From Gracilaria gracilis (taxonomy: Eukaryota; Rhodophyta; Florideophyceae; Gracilariales; Gracilariaceae): a stretch of DNA of 64,000 nt. The stretch lies in assembly GCA_030374805.1 (NCBI GenBank), contig JARGSG010000038.1, forward strand, positions 1 through 64,000, written 5' to 3'. The position numbers and the translations under genes were made by a program. The notes below the pieces were generated by a model. The model had not been told where the DNA came from and made no database searches. It saw only the letters and a list, made by a program, of their open reading frames with translations. Below are positions 1-11,741 of this stretch, one piece after another. The number at the start of each line of letters is the position of its first letter. Position 1 is the stretch's first letter.

Positions 1-3000
1 CCGAACGGTTCGCTCTCCGTCAAGGTGGTCATATTGCCATACTGGGTAATACGCAGACCAAAAATGGTTGGCGTAAGAAGCCGACGTTCAATATACCCAC
101 CGAAACGGTTTCAAACAAGATACGGCTCACCAAATTGGTTTTCAATTCCGGCTATGACCCAAATGGTAGTGAATTTCTCATGCGCAGTTCCAGGATTGGT
201 AATGCTACAGAACCATCCTAGGTTGGCAGAAAGACATCTCGCCTTGATGGCAAACGGGATTATCGACAACATCCCTAACCAATCCTTCAAGGTGTACCTG
301 AGTAACTTTAGCAATCACATTGTTAAGTTACCCAAGAATACCACTATTGGAATCGCATTACCGGCACCACAAGGGGTTTTCACGGTCTCACCTAATGTGT
401 TGGGCGAGGTCGCCACCTCCAAGGAAGAGGGAGGAACAGATGCGCCATACCCTGCATATGCGCCCCCGTTATCGACAAACACCAAAAAGGAACAGAAGAC
501 CGCCAATACCTTTAAGGTTAGGGATCAGGAAAAGACTATGGAACTGGACCCAGTGCGGAATTGGAGAGAGGAAGTTCAGATCGGTGCGGAGAACCAGGCT
601 CTCCGAGACCGGATCCTCAGTCTCTTAGAAGAATTTGAACCCATGTGGTCGGGCCGGTTGCGCCAAATTGAGGCTACAGAGCACCGTATTGATATTGTGC
701 CTGGCTGGAAACCCATTTACCAGCAGCCTTACCGTGCAGGTCAAAAAGCCCGGGAGGTTGAGCTCAATGAGGTCGAGAGAATGCTCCGTGAAGGTGTCAT
801 AGAACCAGCAAATGCGGACTGGGCCAGCCCGGTGGTTCTCGTCACAAAGAAGAATGATACCCGTATGCGGTTCTGTGTGGACTACAGAAGACTGAATAGT
901 ATGACCATTAGGGATTCGTACCCAATACCTAGAATGGACGAGTGTATAGATTCGTTGGGCAACGCCAAGATCTTTACTACGCTCGATGCCAATTGTGGTT
1001 ATTGGCAGGTACCTATCAGGGAAGAAGACAAGGACAAAACTACGTTTACTTGCCACGCTGGGTTATTCCGCTTTACGAGTATGCCCTTTGGGTTGCGAAA
1101 TGCCCCGGCTACCTTTCAGAGGGCGTTAGATATAATCCTTTCGAAGGTGAAGTGGAAAACCGCTCTGGTATACATCGACGATGTAATCATATATTCCAGA
1201 ACGGTAGAGGAACATTTCCACCATGTTAGGGAAGTTTTGAACCTTTTGAGGGAATCTGGAGTAACGTTGAAGCTCCGCAAGTGCGAATTCTTCACCAAAG
1301 AGGTAAAATACCTTGGTCATATCATCAGCCCTGGGAGGTTAGAAGTGACGCCGCGGAATATCCGGGCCGTGCAGGAGGCGAAACCACCCACGTCCCAGAC
1401 GGAAATCCGATCCTTTATAGGTTTGTGCAATGTGTACCGCCGGTTTATCAAGGGATTTGCCAAGATAGCGGCTCCCCTCAACAGGAAGCTGCTGAAAGGT
1501 CAACTACAAGGTTTGAATGTCTTACCAATGAGGAAATGGATGCGTTCGAGGCGCTGAAACATGCGCTCTTGACACCTCCCATCTTGGCATTACCCAAAGC
1601 TGGTTTACGATACACGTTGGATACTGACGCCTCGGACGCCCAAATTGGTTGTTGTCTTATGCAGGAGCAAGAAAACGGCGACAAACTACCTATAGGTTAC
1701 TGGAGCCGTGCTTTGCACGCTGCAGAAAAGAACTACACAACAACCGAAAAGGAATGTCTGGCAGTGGTCTGGAGCATGTTGATGCTCCGTCCCTACCTAT
1801 ATGGTGAAAAGTTCACGCTTCGAACCGACCATGATGCCCTACGGTGGATACTGGGTCTGGCCGACGCATCAGGCAGACTTGCCCGATGGCGGTTACGGCT
1901 TTCAGAGTTCGAGTATGACGTACAGTACCGTCCAGGTATCAAGCACAATGTCGCAGACGCGATGTCTCGCATTACCACAGATGGTTTGGACACCGAGCCG
2001 GTAGAGGATGATATCCCATGCTTTACCATCTCTACCAACCCTGATGGTGATACCTTAGAAGGTTACTGGACTCTACCCGAAGAGGATACATGGTTTAGTG
2101 ATGCCATCGCACGGGAAATACTCGCCCTCGAGGAAACAGACGTCATGCCAATTACCCGCGAAGAATTCCTGAGAGAGCAAGCAAACGATGTTTATTGCCG
2201 CTCTCTCATGGACCAAGTAGGTATGAAAGACTCGAACTTTGACGTCGACCGAAATGGTTTCCTGGTGAGGCGAGCTCCTATTGATGGTTCCCTTCAGAAA
2301 GTAGTGCCCAAGGTGCTGCGCCCTCGGGTGCTGTACCTGGCCCACTACCCAAGGCTATCAGGACACCCTGGAGGTACGAGAATGTATTACACCTTGAAGC
2401 AAGGGTACTACTGGCCTCATATGGCTAATGATATATATACCTTTGTAGGTCAATGTGAATCTTGCGTACGTACCCGTGGAGGTCTCCGGGAGCACATGAA
2501 ATACTTGAAGTTACTCCCTGCAGCGGGTCCTCTCGAGTTCGTCGCAATAGACCTTTTGGGTCCATTACCAAAAACCACAAGGGGATATCAGTACATCATC
2601 GTAATCACCGACAGGTTCTCGAAGCTCACGCGAGCGATACCCTTGAAGGACACGAAATCGACGACCCTCGCGGTGGCGTTCTTGAACAATTGGATCTACC
2701 CGTATGGTGCACCGCTATATCTACTTACCGGCAATGGTTCGAACTTAGCTTCGAAGTTCTTTGAAGCTGTTTGTAACCTCTTGGGTATTAAGCACTACTT
2801 CACTACTGCCTACCATCCGCAAACGAATGGGCAAGTGGAGCGCTTTAACCGAACACTGGTATCTAGGCTGCGACATTATACGGAAGAACACCAAACTGGT
2901 TGGGACGAGCTCGTGCAGCCCTTGACATATGCATATAACCTTCAGGTTCATCGAGCGACGCAAACTACGCCGTTCGATCTAATACTGTCAAGACACCCAC

Positions 3001-3838
3001 CAGGTATTTTGTTGTTGAAGGGGACCCATTAGGACAAGAAGCCGCCGGAGCGCTCACACCGTCACAGGTCAAACGGAATACCCTTTTGAGGTTGAGACGT
3101 GCTCTCAAGTATGCTGAGAGCAAGCTCACAGCATCCCAGAAGCTGTACAAGGAGGACTACGACCGAAAGGTAACCCAAGTGGTAACGGCTACGCCGGGTC
3201 AATATGTCTTTATTGACCACCCCCCGAAAGGAGCTAAACCACGACCGGGTGATGAAGCTGATGATGAAGCTATTGATAGAGATATCAACTCTAAGCTTTC
3301 TCCGAAATCATCGGGACCTTTCAAGGTAGTTCGGTCAACCGACCACACGGTAACGGTGAACCAAGATGGTGTAGAGAATACAATCTCTATTGACCGAGTC
3401 ACGGTTGCACCTCAGACGGTTCAGTCCAGGAAGGAACGCGGAGAATCCGCGCGTGACACATAAGCGGTTGCCCTGAGGACTCAGCCCCGGGAAGACGGGA
3501 CACCCATGGAGGTTAATGATGACGCACAGGGTGACGACCCAGACTACGTACCACCTGCGGGGATTACGGTTGCTCCTTCAGAGGAAACACCTAACCCTAG
3601 TGGTACCGATGCTCATCTAAACCAAAGTGGTGAAACGATACCAACCCAGGTCTCTAATGAGTTCCCAGTGGAACGCCTTGTAGGTCATCGCCGTACCCCA
3701 GATGGTCTAAAGTACACCTTACGTTGGTATGGCTGGGGCGCCGATGGTGACACTGCTGAGCCGCCCTCAGCCATACCACACCATTTCAGAGTAAGCTACT
3801 GGAACCGCAAAGGAGAGGACATGCCGAATGATGGGTAA
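1..3838 (+). pseudogene. Ty3/gypsy pol, decayed (RT, RNase H, integrase, chromodomain-like)
   Basis: The C-terminal part of protease leads into reverse transcriptase, with the catalytic YIDDV motif near 1170-1185. RNase H follows at about 1600-1890 (DTDASD motif, then RTDHDAL). The integrase has an H2C2 zinc-binding part around 2340-2480 and a core with the AIDLLGP and HPQTNGQVERFNRT motifs around 2540-2850. The last 60 codons (about 3660-3838) resemble a chromodomain (VERLVGH, then LRWYGWG), which places the element with the chromoviruses. The gene aligns along its whole length with 58440-62274 at a few percent divergence. It is broken at several points and is treated as a fossil. Confidence 0.9.
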
Positions 3839-4173
3839 ACCTTAGAGGTAATGCAGTCCTCTAAGAAAGGGGGAAAAGCACATTGTAATGAGGAGTACCA
3901 AAGTCGGTTCGGACGCTCACCGGGAAGGTACAACCAGAAGAAAGCATTCCATGAGGGTACGTCTAAGGAGCGGTAGCGCTAAAGAAGGACGCACCGTTGT
4001 ACGCGCGCCGTTGCACACGCGCCATGCACGTGCACGGCACACGCGCGAACCCGCACGGTGGAAACATTCAAAAAATTGTATCTTTTTATTTGACGAACGC
4101 GCGCTGCTCGTGGCGCGCCGTGCGGAGTAACCGATTCGGTTTACACTATTGTGTGTACGGAGCGAGCAACGCC

Positions 4174-4590
4174 ATGGTCAAAAAATCTAAGTATTTTGAC
4201 CGTGCCGCGCTCCCGAATCGGCCATTCCCAGCCTCTGAAACCCCTTGGTTCTCGAGATACAGACCAAAAGGGTTTTCTGCGTTTTCACTACCATATGGAG
4301 GGGTAATTTTCCGGTCAAATATTTTGATTCGCCTTGCAAGTAACCTCCAGGGTGAAACACCGCACGTGCGCACATGCATGGTGAGAGGCCATGCAGACCA
4401 ATCCAGGTACATTGCTGGCCACCGCGCGCAAGCTCGTGGCACAACATTTTGCCTCATGGGAAGGCGAAACCGCTCGCTGCGCCGTACGGAGGCGCATCGA
4501 AGTACCAACGTGGTGACCCATACTACGAGCACCAAAATGGAACTTACCTACACGGAATTAACCGTCACCCATCGTGGTACGCTGGTCTAA
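4174..4590 (+). other. Small sense frame in the Ty3 3' region, conserved in both copies
   Basis: An ATG in good context opens a basic 138-codon frame beginning MVKKSKYF. The same start and about the first 60 residues recur in Ty3 copy 2 at 62744, after which the two diverge. No known domain is seen. It lies between pol and the antisense frame, where other elements may carry extra genes, but the DNA could equally be conserved for structure. I cannot assign a function or show that it is translated. Confidence 0.3.
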
Positions 4591-4805
4591 GGAGGGGGGA
4601 GGAGAGTTTCAAAACCTAATTGGAGATGCGCAGAGCTAAGGAAGGGGGAGCTGTTTTCGAGCTTCCTCCCTTGCTACGCACCGCACCTCAAAGGAAACTG
4701 GAACCTACCATGGAAACGCATAACATGTAAGTTTACTTGAAGAGTAACACGAATAGGGATGCAGGAGCAACGTGGCTCAAGCACAGACCCAAGTGGATAC
4801 GACGA

Positions 4806-7427
4806 TCAACCTGATGCGTGAGTGGCAAAGTGAGGCCCCGAGGAGCCTCCAGCTGAGGATCCCCGACCTGGAGTGGTGTTCTGATGGGCTCCCGGCCAAG
4901 GCTGGAAGAGATGAGCCTGGCCTGGAGCCTGGCTAGGCGCGCTACCATGACCCACGCGGGTACTAGTAGGCCCGCTGACGCCTGGCATCACGTCGGCACC
5001 CATCGGAGGTGGCGCGCTCGCCTGCGCAACCGACGGAGGTGCCGACGACCCGATGTGGAGAGGAGCCTGCGGAGCGGCTAGAAGGCCGGGGTTCAGGCTA
5101 GCACCAAATAGGGGATCCTCCAAAGGGTTTGTAGGCGTCGGGCCCATGGCCGTCGCTAGGCCTGCCAACTGGTTGGTAGCCATCTGGTAGAGCTCGACCT
5201 GGAACCGGTTCTGGAACTCACCAATTTGGGAAAAGGATCGCATGTACTGTGCATGACGAGGCAGGATGCTTTCCAGGAGGGTAAGAGCTTCGACCACAGA
5301 GGTAGAAACCGTCCGCTGGAAATTCACCACACAGGCTTGGCGGACCCGAGCCATTAAACCTGAAATGGCCTGGGAGTCCACCTGAGAGGGGACAGGCGCC
5401 GTGGCCGCAGCCATGACACCCCCGAGGATAGCCCGCGGAGGCCCATCAACCCTTGTGGTACTAGGGAGGAGAGGAGTCACACCAGTATGGGCAGGCGTAT
5501 TGCGTCCCTCCGGAGCGGGAGTAGGCGCTGAATTGACCACAGGGGTAGCTGCTGGCGATTCCACCACGGTTGGGAATGGCTCGGGACTCCCTGGAGGTCC
5601 CTGATCAGTCGGAGCCCCGGGATAGCGCTGCTCCGCGCGGGATACAACCTTCCAGGACACCGGATCGAAAACCTCCCACCCCTGCTTGGCTCCCCACGGG
5701 AAACTCTCCACTTGGGTACGCAACGATTCCAGCTGCTCAATGGAGTAGTCCGTACCTGCCACAATGGTTCCGAGTTCAAATAAGCGAATGTCGCGAATGA
5801 CCCTCGGGGGAATGAAGAACATACGACCAGGAGGTTGCACACCGTCACGGTAAATCTCGGCTTCTCGAGAACAACAATCCCAGTCAATACCGTCACGGGC
5901 AGCCTGCAGAGCCAAGATGGCCACCAATACGGCCCATTCTGCGAGGGCAATCGACCAAATGAGGTAATACCGATCGTGGTTACGGGTGATGTAGCTCCCG
6001 AAGTAAGCCAATACCGGTGGGGTTGGGACGCTAAGCGACATCGGAACCTCATAGGCATTCCACCATTCAGGTCGGGCCACATACCAAGAGATTTTTCCCT
6101 TATTAGGTTGTGAGAAGAACTCCACATTATGGAACCCATGCATGACGCGGTTGAAGCTGGACCGGGTGCGAATGCGAGCCTCGGTGGCAGCATCCACCCC
6201 CCACCTACGACGGTTAGCCCAATGGATGGTATTGTAAGGCCTATCGAATCAAACCAAATGTGGAGAAGCCGGAAGGTACTGCTGCGGAAGGGAGTCGTAC
6301 TGACAGATCTTCACAACCAGACGTCGGTAATAATGGAGCTCCGGTTCAAAACGAACATACGGCAGATCGCTGGGATAAAGCGGGGGAATGAAATACCTCA
6401 TTGGTGTGTGTCGCTGGCGGCTATCATAGCACTCCACCCGACCCTGACGAGGTTGAGATTCCTTATCCCGACGGTGGAGCGTTTGGGGGAAGGAGCGGAG
6501 ACGCTCGAAATCCCAACGAAACAAACCCAAGTAGGTATCCAAAGTCGGACGGCGCAAGACGCCGGGAAGCGATGTGTTCCCCGGCGCCACTGGCCAGTTC
6601 CGACGGTACAGCGTCGCTTGCGACACCATTCTTGGATCGACCCCGAAGGTACCATGTTGGGAAACGTTCCAGTCGGCCGTGGTGAACGGCTCCAAATCAT
6701 AATAGGGAATACCACGAGGAATCTCGGGATCCGGACCATACGGGTCCCGGATCCCTTCGTGAATCCCTTGAGGTTGATTTGAGGAAGACTGAACCGGCTG
6801 GCTCCGAAAACCAGTTTGGATGCGGGAATGGTACAAAGCAGCACCCCGAGAACCAGACTTGGCAATGCCGCTCCCGCGGCCGCGCGAAGGACCGGCACCA
6901 GACATGGTGTGATGAGTACCGTGAGGGAGTGGTTGAGACGGCGAGCATTCGACCGCAGGGGTGAAGCGAATCGGCTTTTTATCCACAATGGGTGAGTCAC
7001 TAGAGCTGATGCTCAAAACCTCCACCCGTTCGGGGCCCCATGCTGGTTCAACCATTAAGGTATCGGCATTGGTCGCCGATGGCGCGCCGTCCCTTGAGGT
7101 TACCGCGTCCGATTGACCAACATAGGGAACCGACAATCGCCGTGTACCGCTACGGGAGCGAGCCCGCACGCTGGTACCAGGGCTACTCATGTGGTTCAGA
7201 TAAGGATCGGGGGTCACCATAAACGGATTCAACCTTGTCGGTCGGACGAAAAGCCACGGTGGCGCGAGCCCGCGTAGACAAACCGCAAAGGGGTGCGAAG
7301 GCAACCAGAAGGGATAACGGTGGAACAACCTCGATGGAGTCAGCGGCAGTGCCTCGAAGGGTTGGTACTCGAACCTCGAAGGGACAGAGAGACACGCCGC
7401 AACCAAGTGGGCGCCAAAATCCTTCAC
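4806..7427 (-). pseudogene. Long antisense frame in the Ty3 3' region
   Basis: A leftward reading frame of nearly 2.6 kb runs opposite to pol and ends about 1 kb past the pol stop. It is broken at least once. The upstream part has short basic and serine-rich stretches. The middle has aromatic-rich sequence with W, Y and H (for example WNAYEVP). The downstream third is rich in Pro, Ala, Gly and Gln. I recognise no domain. Antisense genes in the 3' region are known in some plant Ty3 elements. Copy 2 keeps only the part nearest the LTR (63781 onward), so this region is optional or was deleted there. A chance antisense frame is not excluded. Confidence 0.45.
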
Positions 7428-7801
7428 GGTACAGTGCCCACACGAGCTCGAAGGCGCAACCCGCCCCCCACCCCACTGGGTATACCGACACGGTAAATGG
7501 GTCTAAGTTGTGCAGCCAAAAAGGTATAACCTTGGAGGTATGCAATGGGCGCGCGTCGCACCCAAACCACAAATGGGAATGAATAGGCCGCTGTCAGTGA
7601 TAACCAAAGAGGTGGATGGAGCCGCAATCGGTGATGACCAAGGTGGGGAACAGAGTCGGTTCGGCGATGCAGAGCCGACGCGACGCACGGCGCGAGATGG
7701 CGCAAAGGCTGAGACAGGGACCAAATTGGTACGACGATGCCACCGACTTGGTGAAAGGATCTGGGAGCCACGAGGGCGTGGCTCAGGGTAGGAAGGGGGT
7801 C

Positions 7802-8309
7802 TGTAGTACAATGAGATCTCAATGGGTTGGTGCCACGTGGGCCTACTGGTGCGCCTGGCTGGCTACACTGTACCCAATTGGTATTCTGTATTTTATAATT
7901 TATAATTTCTAATTTATAGTCTAGGATAGGTTAGCATTGCTGGCCCATGACAGTAGGTCATGGGCACCGCCGATGACGTCATGCCCGCAGGGGAGATCGG
8001 CGTCGGTGCACCTTGTATATATTGTGGTGCACCTCGCCTTCCCCCTCGGGTATTGTAAAGTCAGGCACCATTAGGGCAGTAACTTTACCATCTTGGTTAC
8101 TTGCTACTCTATTACTATTCAGGATTTACCGCGCGTCGACGTCTACTACCGTACACCTACATGGTCTAGACTAGTTGCCCCGCCGTTTGCCCCTGCGGGT
8201 TTCAGGTGCCCTACTACCATATTGGTTGTGTGTTTCTCCCCTTTAGGTTGAGCCCTCGCGCGCTCCCTCTACCAGGCGGACCCCACACCTTATCGGTATT
8301 TGTACGACA
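7802..8309 (+). repeat. 3' LTR of Ty3 copy 1
   Basis: A 508-bp block starting TGTAGTACAATG and ending TACGACA, with canonical TG...CA ends. It is repeated at 55178-55687 as the 5' LTR of copy 2 with about 14 differences. A TATA-like stretch (TGTATATATTG) lies near 8012 and probably marks the promoter. The LTR holds at least five ACC-N5-GGT dyads, starting at 7872, 8087, 8155, 8216 and 8287. Confidence 0.93.
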
Positions 8310-10354
8310 TGGTATTGCGCCTGAACTGTTTATCGACGCCTATGTGGAGAAGAACGCTGATTTGCCTCTATTAAGGAACGAGTTGTTCCAAATGTTTTTG
8401 TTTTTGCTACTCAGGGATGCTTTGCATCACTCACGAGATCTTTTGCAGCAGTATTGCTTCGAAAAACGACTTTTATCGGTTCTATGTTATCAGCCTCAAG
8501 AACGGGTGTTTACAAATCTCTATGGAAGCGGTGGCTTACGTCAATGTACCTTGTGCCGTTTTTCTGGCAAACGAACTAGTAGCATACCTGGACAGCATCA
8601 CGAGTCAAGGTCTGTGGACACTGTTGTCAGCGCTCAACTTGGGAGTGCAATATTGGAACGACTGTTGTCGGAGGGAACGTACTGCGACGGTAGTGGACAA
8701 ATATACCCTTCCACGAAATGGAAGCAGTTCATGAGAATGCCAAAAGCATACCAAAAAAGAAGGCAGAACTATCTGAAGCGTTTCTTACAGCAAAAAAGCG
8801 CTCGCTCTTTTCCACCGTCACTATGCATTTTGTAGGGATGTTGGCACAGCTGAAGGGAGTTTGTTTGACAGGTTTGGCTTTGATAAATTGCATGCATTCG
8901 ATCTTGGGGTTAGTCGCTACTACAGTGATAATTTGTTCAGGCTTCTACGAGATTCTTGCATACGGGGAAATCTAAATCGAGAAACATGGATGACAAGTGC
9001 CAATAGACGTCTTGCAGAACTTCCTGCAAATACAAGTGTTCGCGGCATGAGGCCATTAAAAATGCGGGAGTCTGACAAACAAGCTAGTTTCACCGGGAAG
9101 CAGAGGAGATTGATTGTTCCGTTCCAGTTTCATGCAGTTATCGGAATGAACGCAAACACCGTTCCCGACGACGACATAATAACGCAGACCGCCCTGGCCC
9201 TAGATTACGTTCAGGCCGTAATGGAAGGTACAAATCGAAACCCTCAAGACAATGAGTTCACGAAAAACGATATTGAAGCGTTTCAAAACTTTACATCAAA
9301 TGTTTGTCTACTGATGAAACGAATGTTTGGCTTGAAGAAAAGCAAAAAGCTGCACCGTCTTCACTCGCATTTAGGTTCCTCTCTACGAAACTTTGGCCCA
9401 CTGAGTAGTACCGACACGAGCATCAACGAAACCCGTCATCGTGGCATCAAAGCATCATTCAAAGCAACCAACAAAAGAAAAAGAGAGCTGGGACGCCAGC
9501 TTATAAATGTTAACATGGCTGCAGAAGCTTTGCAAGTTCTGTCGGCGGCAGACATCGGCGACAACAAACGCAGAGAGTTCGCAACAGTTGATTCTCAGAT
9601 TGCTTCTCCCACTGAGGTTCTAAGAAAGCGACCATTTCTTGACACTAACTCGAAACTCAATTTTGAGAGGCAGGTTCTTGGTTCAAGGTTTGTCAATGCA
9701 ACGATTTCTCGACTTCTTGCTGTCGATTCTGCAATGACAAATGAAGAAGTCCTGCAAAAACTCAGTATGATTCCTATGAGTTACGGCACTTCCAGCTTGA
9801 AACCCAAGGTTTTGCGCACTGCTGCAATTGCTGCTTGTCTAGATTGGTTTCAACCAAAGGCTTTTGTAAGGCAGACACTTTATGCTGGATGTTTACAGAG
9901 GTGGAATGTACGCCATGATATTGTAAGTTATGCAGCAGACTATGAGAAGGTGTTTTGAACGTCAAATATTGAGCGGTTCTCAAATATTGGGGAAGTGGTA
10001 GCATTTCTTCGGTATGACTTTAGTGAAATTGAGAAGCAACCAAATGTTGTTCTTCTCCGAGTCATGGGTCAAGCAGAACCGCAGTTTGGTAATGTGAGAA
10101 TTATGGAAGAATATGGGTTTGAGAGATTGAAGTTTTGTTTCAGGGATATCTCAAGTGATGTGACACTTTTTTGCGCCCCAATAGCTTGTGTTGGACGCCG
10201 TTTGGATACTGTGCGGGATATATACGACATAATATCGCGAAGAAGATTTCCGAAAACCACTCTTGTCGATGATTTGCAGCACAATGCAGAGGAGCGACAT
10301 GAGGCATTCTTATTTCATGTTAAGACCTCAAAAGTTTCTTCCTTGTTCGTGTAG
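8310..10354 (+). pseudogene. Plavaka/KDZ-like DNA-transposon transposase remnant
   Basis: The 5' end is cut by the Ty3 LTR. The best-preserved frame runs 8861-9958. It has the pattern KLHAFDLGVSRYY, then a block with LHRLHSHLGSSLRNFGP followed by an acidic residue and RHRG. This matches the C-terminal catalytic half of Plavaka/KDZ-type transposases (K-x-H...RFG...E..H). The segment before 8861 is spread over other frames, and the C-terminal tail continues at about 9995-10354 in a different frame, so the gene has at least two frameshifts. It differs from the transposase at 31-34 kb and belongs to another family. No terminal repeats were found. Confidence 0.6.
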
Positions 10355-11741
10355 GACCAAATGAATTCGTAAAAGATCCGCTCTGTTGAGATATACATGG
10401 AAGTGTGAAAGGTACCGGGAGGGCGTTTCTCGCGAACAGTGGCAGTGTTCAAGTGGACAAGAGTTCATTACGACTGGGGCGAAAATATTGTTGAAGTCCA
10501 CTTTGTCCATTTTGGCGCGTAGTATACACATTGTGGAGCGCAATGCTTCTGCGCCATCCTCTTCAGGTCAATTGTTTCAAACGAATTCAACGTATTAACA
10601 AGCGACATATCTTCTTCGAATGGAAGCAAGTAATGCTTACTTAGCGTTTTCAAAGCGTTATCGAGACATGGGTGTAACTGGTGCGCATGTCTTGACCGTC
10701 AGTTCTCATGAACGTTCTTGTGTTCATCTCAGTCCTGCTTGTCGTCTCCGTTTGCGCTCGTCTCAAATAGAAGAAAGACCATCAAATTTGTTGTCGCTTG
10801 CGCAATGCTCGCGAGCAGTTCGAGCAAACCTTTCATACGTGCCATGTTCCTGAACTGGGAAATGACAAACACAACGGCGTTTTACAATGCCAGCCTGTGC
10901 ATGGTAAATTGAACGCCCCGTGACGAAGAACCAGTGAGAAACCTTGAAGCATTTTTCAAATCTCTCCCGGTCTTCCTTGTGCGGATGCTGTCTCGAGGAT
11001 TTACTACGCTCTCGTAAAGCGTAATGCGCAGATTGCGGTAGTTTCCTTCTTGTCGATGTATGTACAAACTCTGTGATTATGTCTCTTGACTAAAGGTTAC
11101 GAATGGTAGATTTACGAGTTGCTGACAGCCCCTCCTTTGAAGCTCTGCTATTCCCTCTCACTCGTTCTCGCTCCTCCAGCTCAGTTGGTTTTTCCTTATC
11201 GCGATTAATTGCCTCCTCGTTTCTAACGTACTTGTACATCAGAAATGAGCACTTCTTGAATGCGCTATCGATGAGGTTCGGCCGTTCCTGCACTGCCATA
11301 CAGCTATACGCTTGCATATATAAAAAAGCTCAGAATCTTCGTCCAGCATAAATGCTGTCACGCGTGCGATGCGTTATGCACGAGTCAAATAGAACAATTG
11401 CGGAAAGTCTCCGACTGAAACCTTTCCTAGGGTACTACGGGAGCAAGTTACGGTCTGAAAGCTCCCGGAGGTGCTTTCCGGTACTTTTCAAAATTGTCGA
11501 TTCTAGGCCGTATGGGCCTCCTGAGGTCAAAAGCATCGGTCCGACCACGAAAAAAGCGCCGGTCCGTAAGCTGCGCTGGTTTCTGACGATCATGATGGAC
11601 TGGTGATGTGAGTTATCTCGATCACGCTGTGCTTCACGACTCGTGTATCATGGCAAGCCTTGGAGCACCCTTTGTGTACAAAGCTACTCTGCCTGTGCGT
11701 CTACCACTATATACACCCAGCGTCTTCGTGAATCTACTGTC
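10355..11741. other. No gene supported; upstream region of the cysteine-rich gene
   Basis: Only short overlapping frames with no recognisable similarity occur here. A TATA-like sequence (CTATATACACC) lies near 11707, about 35 bases before the start codon of the next gene, and may be its promoter. Confidence 0.4.

Larger units (their letters stand above)
1..8309 (+). mobile_element. Ty3/gypsy chromovirus, copy 1 (left end outside window)
   Basis: Right-hand part of a chromovirus-type LTR retroelement. The order is pol (1-3838), a 4-kb 3' region with a small sense frame and a long antisense frame, then the 3' LTR (7802-8309). Position 1 aligns with about 58440 of copy 2, so roughly 3.3 kb lies left of the window and the whole copy would be near 11.6 kb. 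The pol frame is broken in several places, so this is a fossil. The 3' LTR and the 5' LTR of copy 2 look about 97% identical by eye, which points to a recent family. The base after the LTR falls in the remains of a DNA-transposon transposase, so the element appears to have inserted there. Confidence 0.92.
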
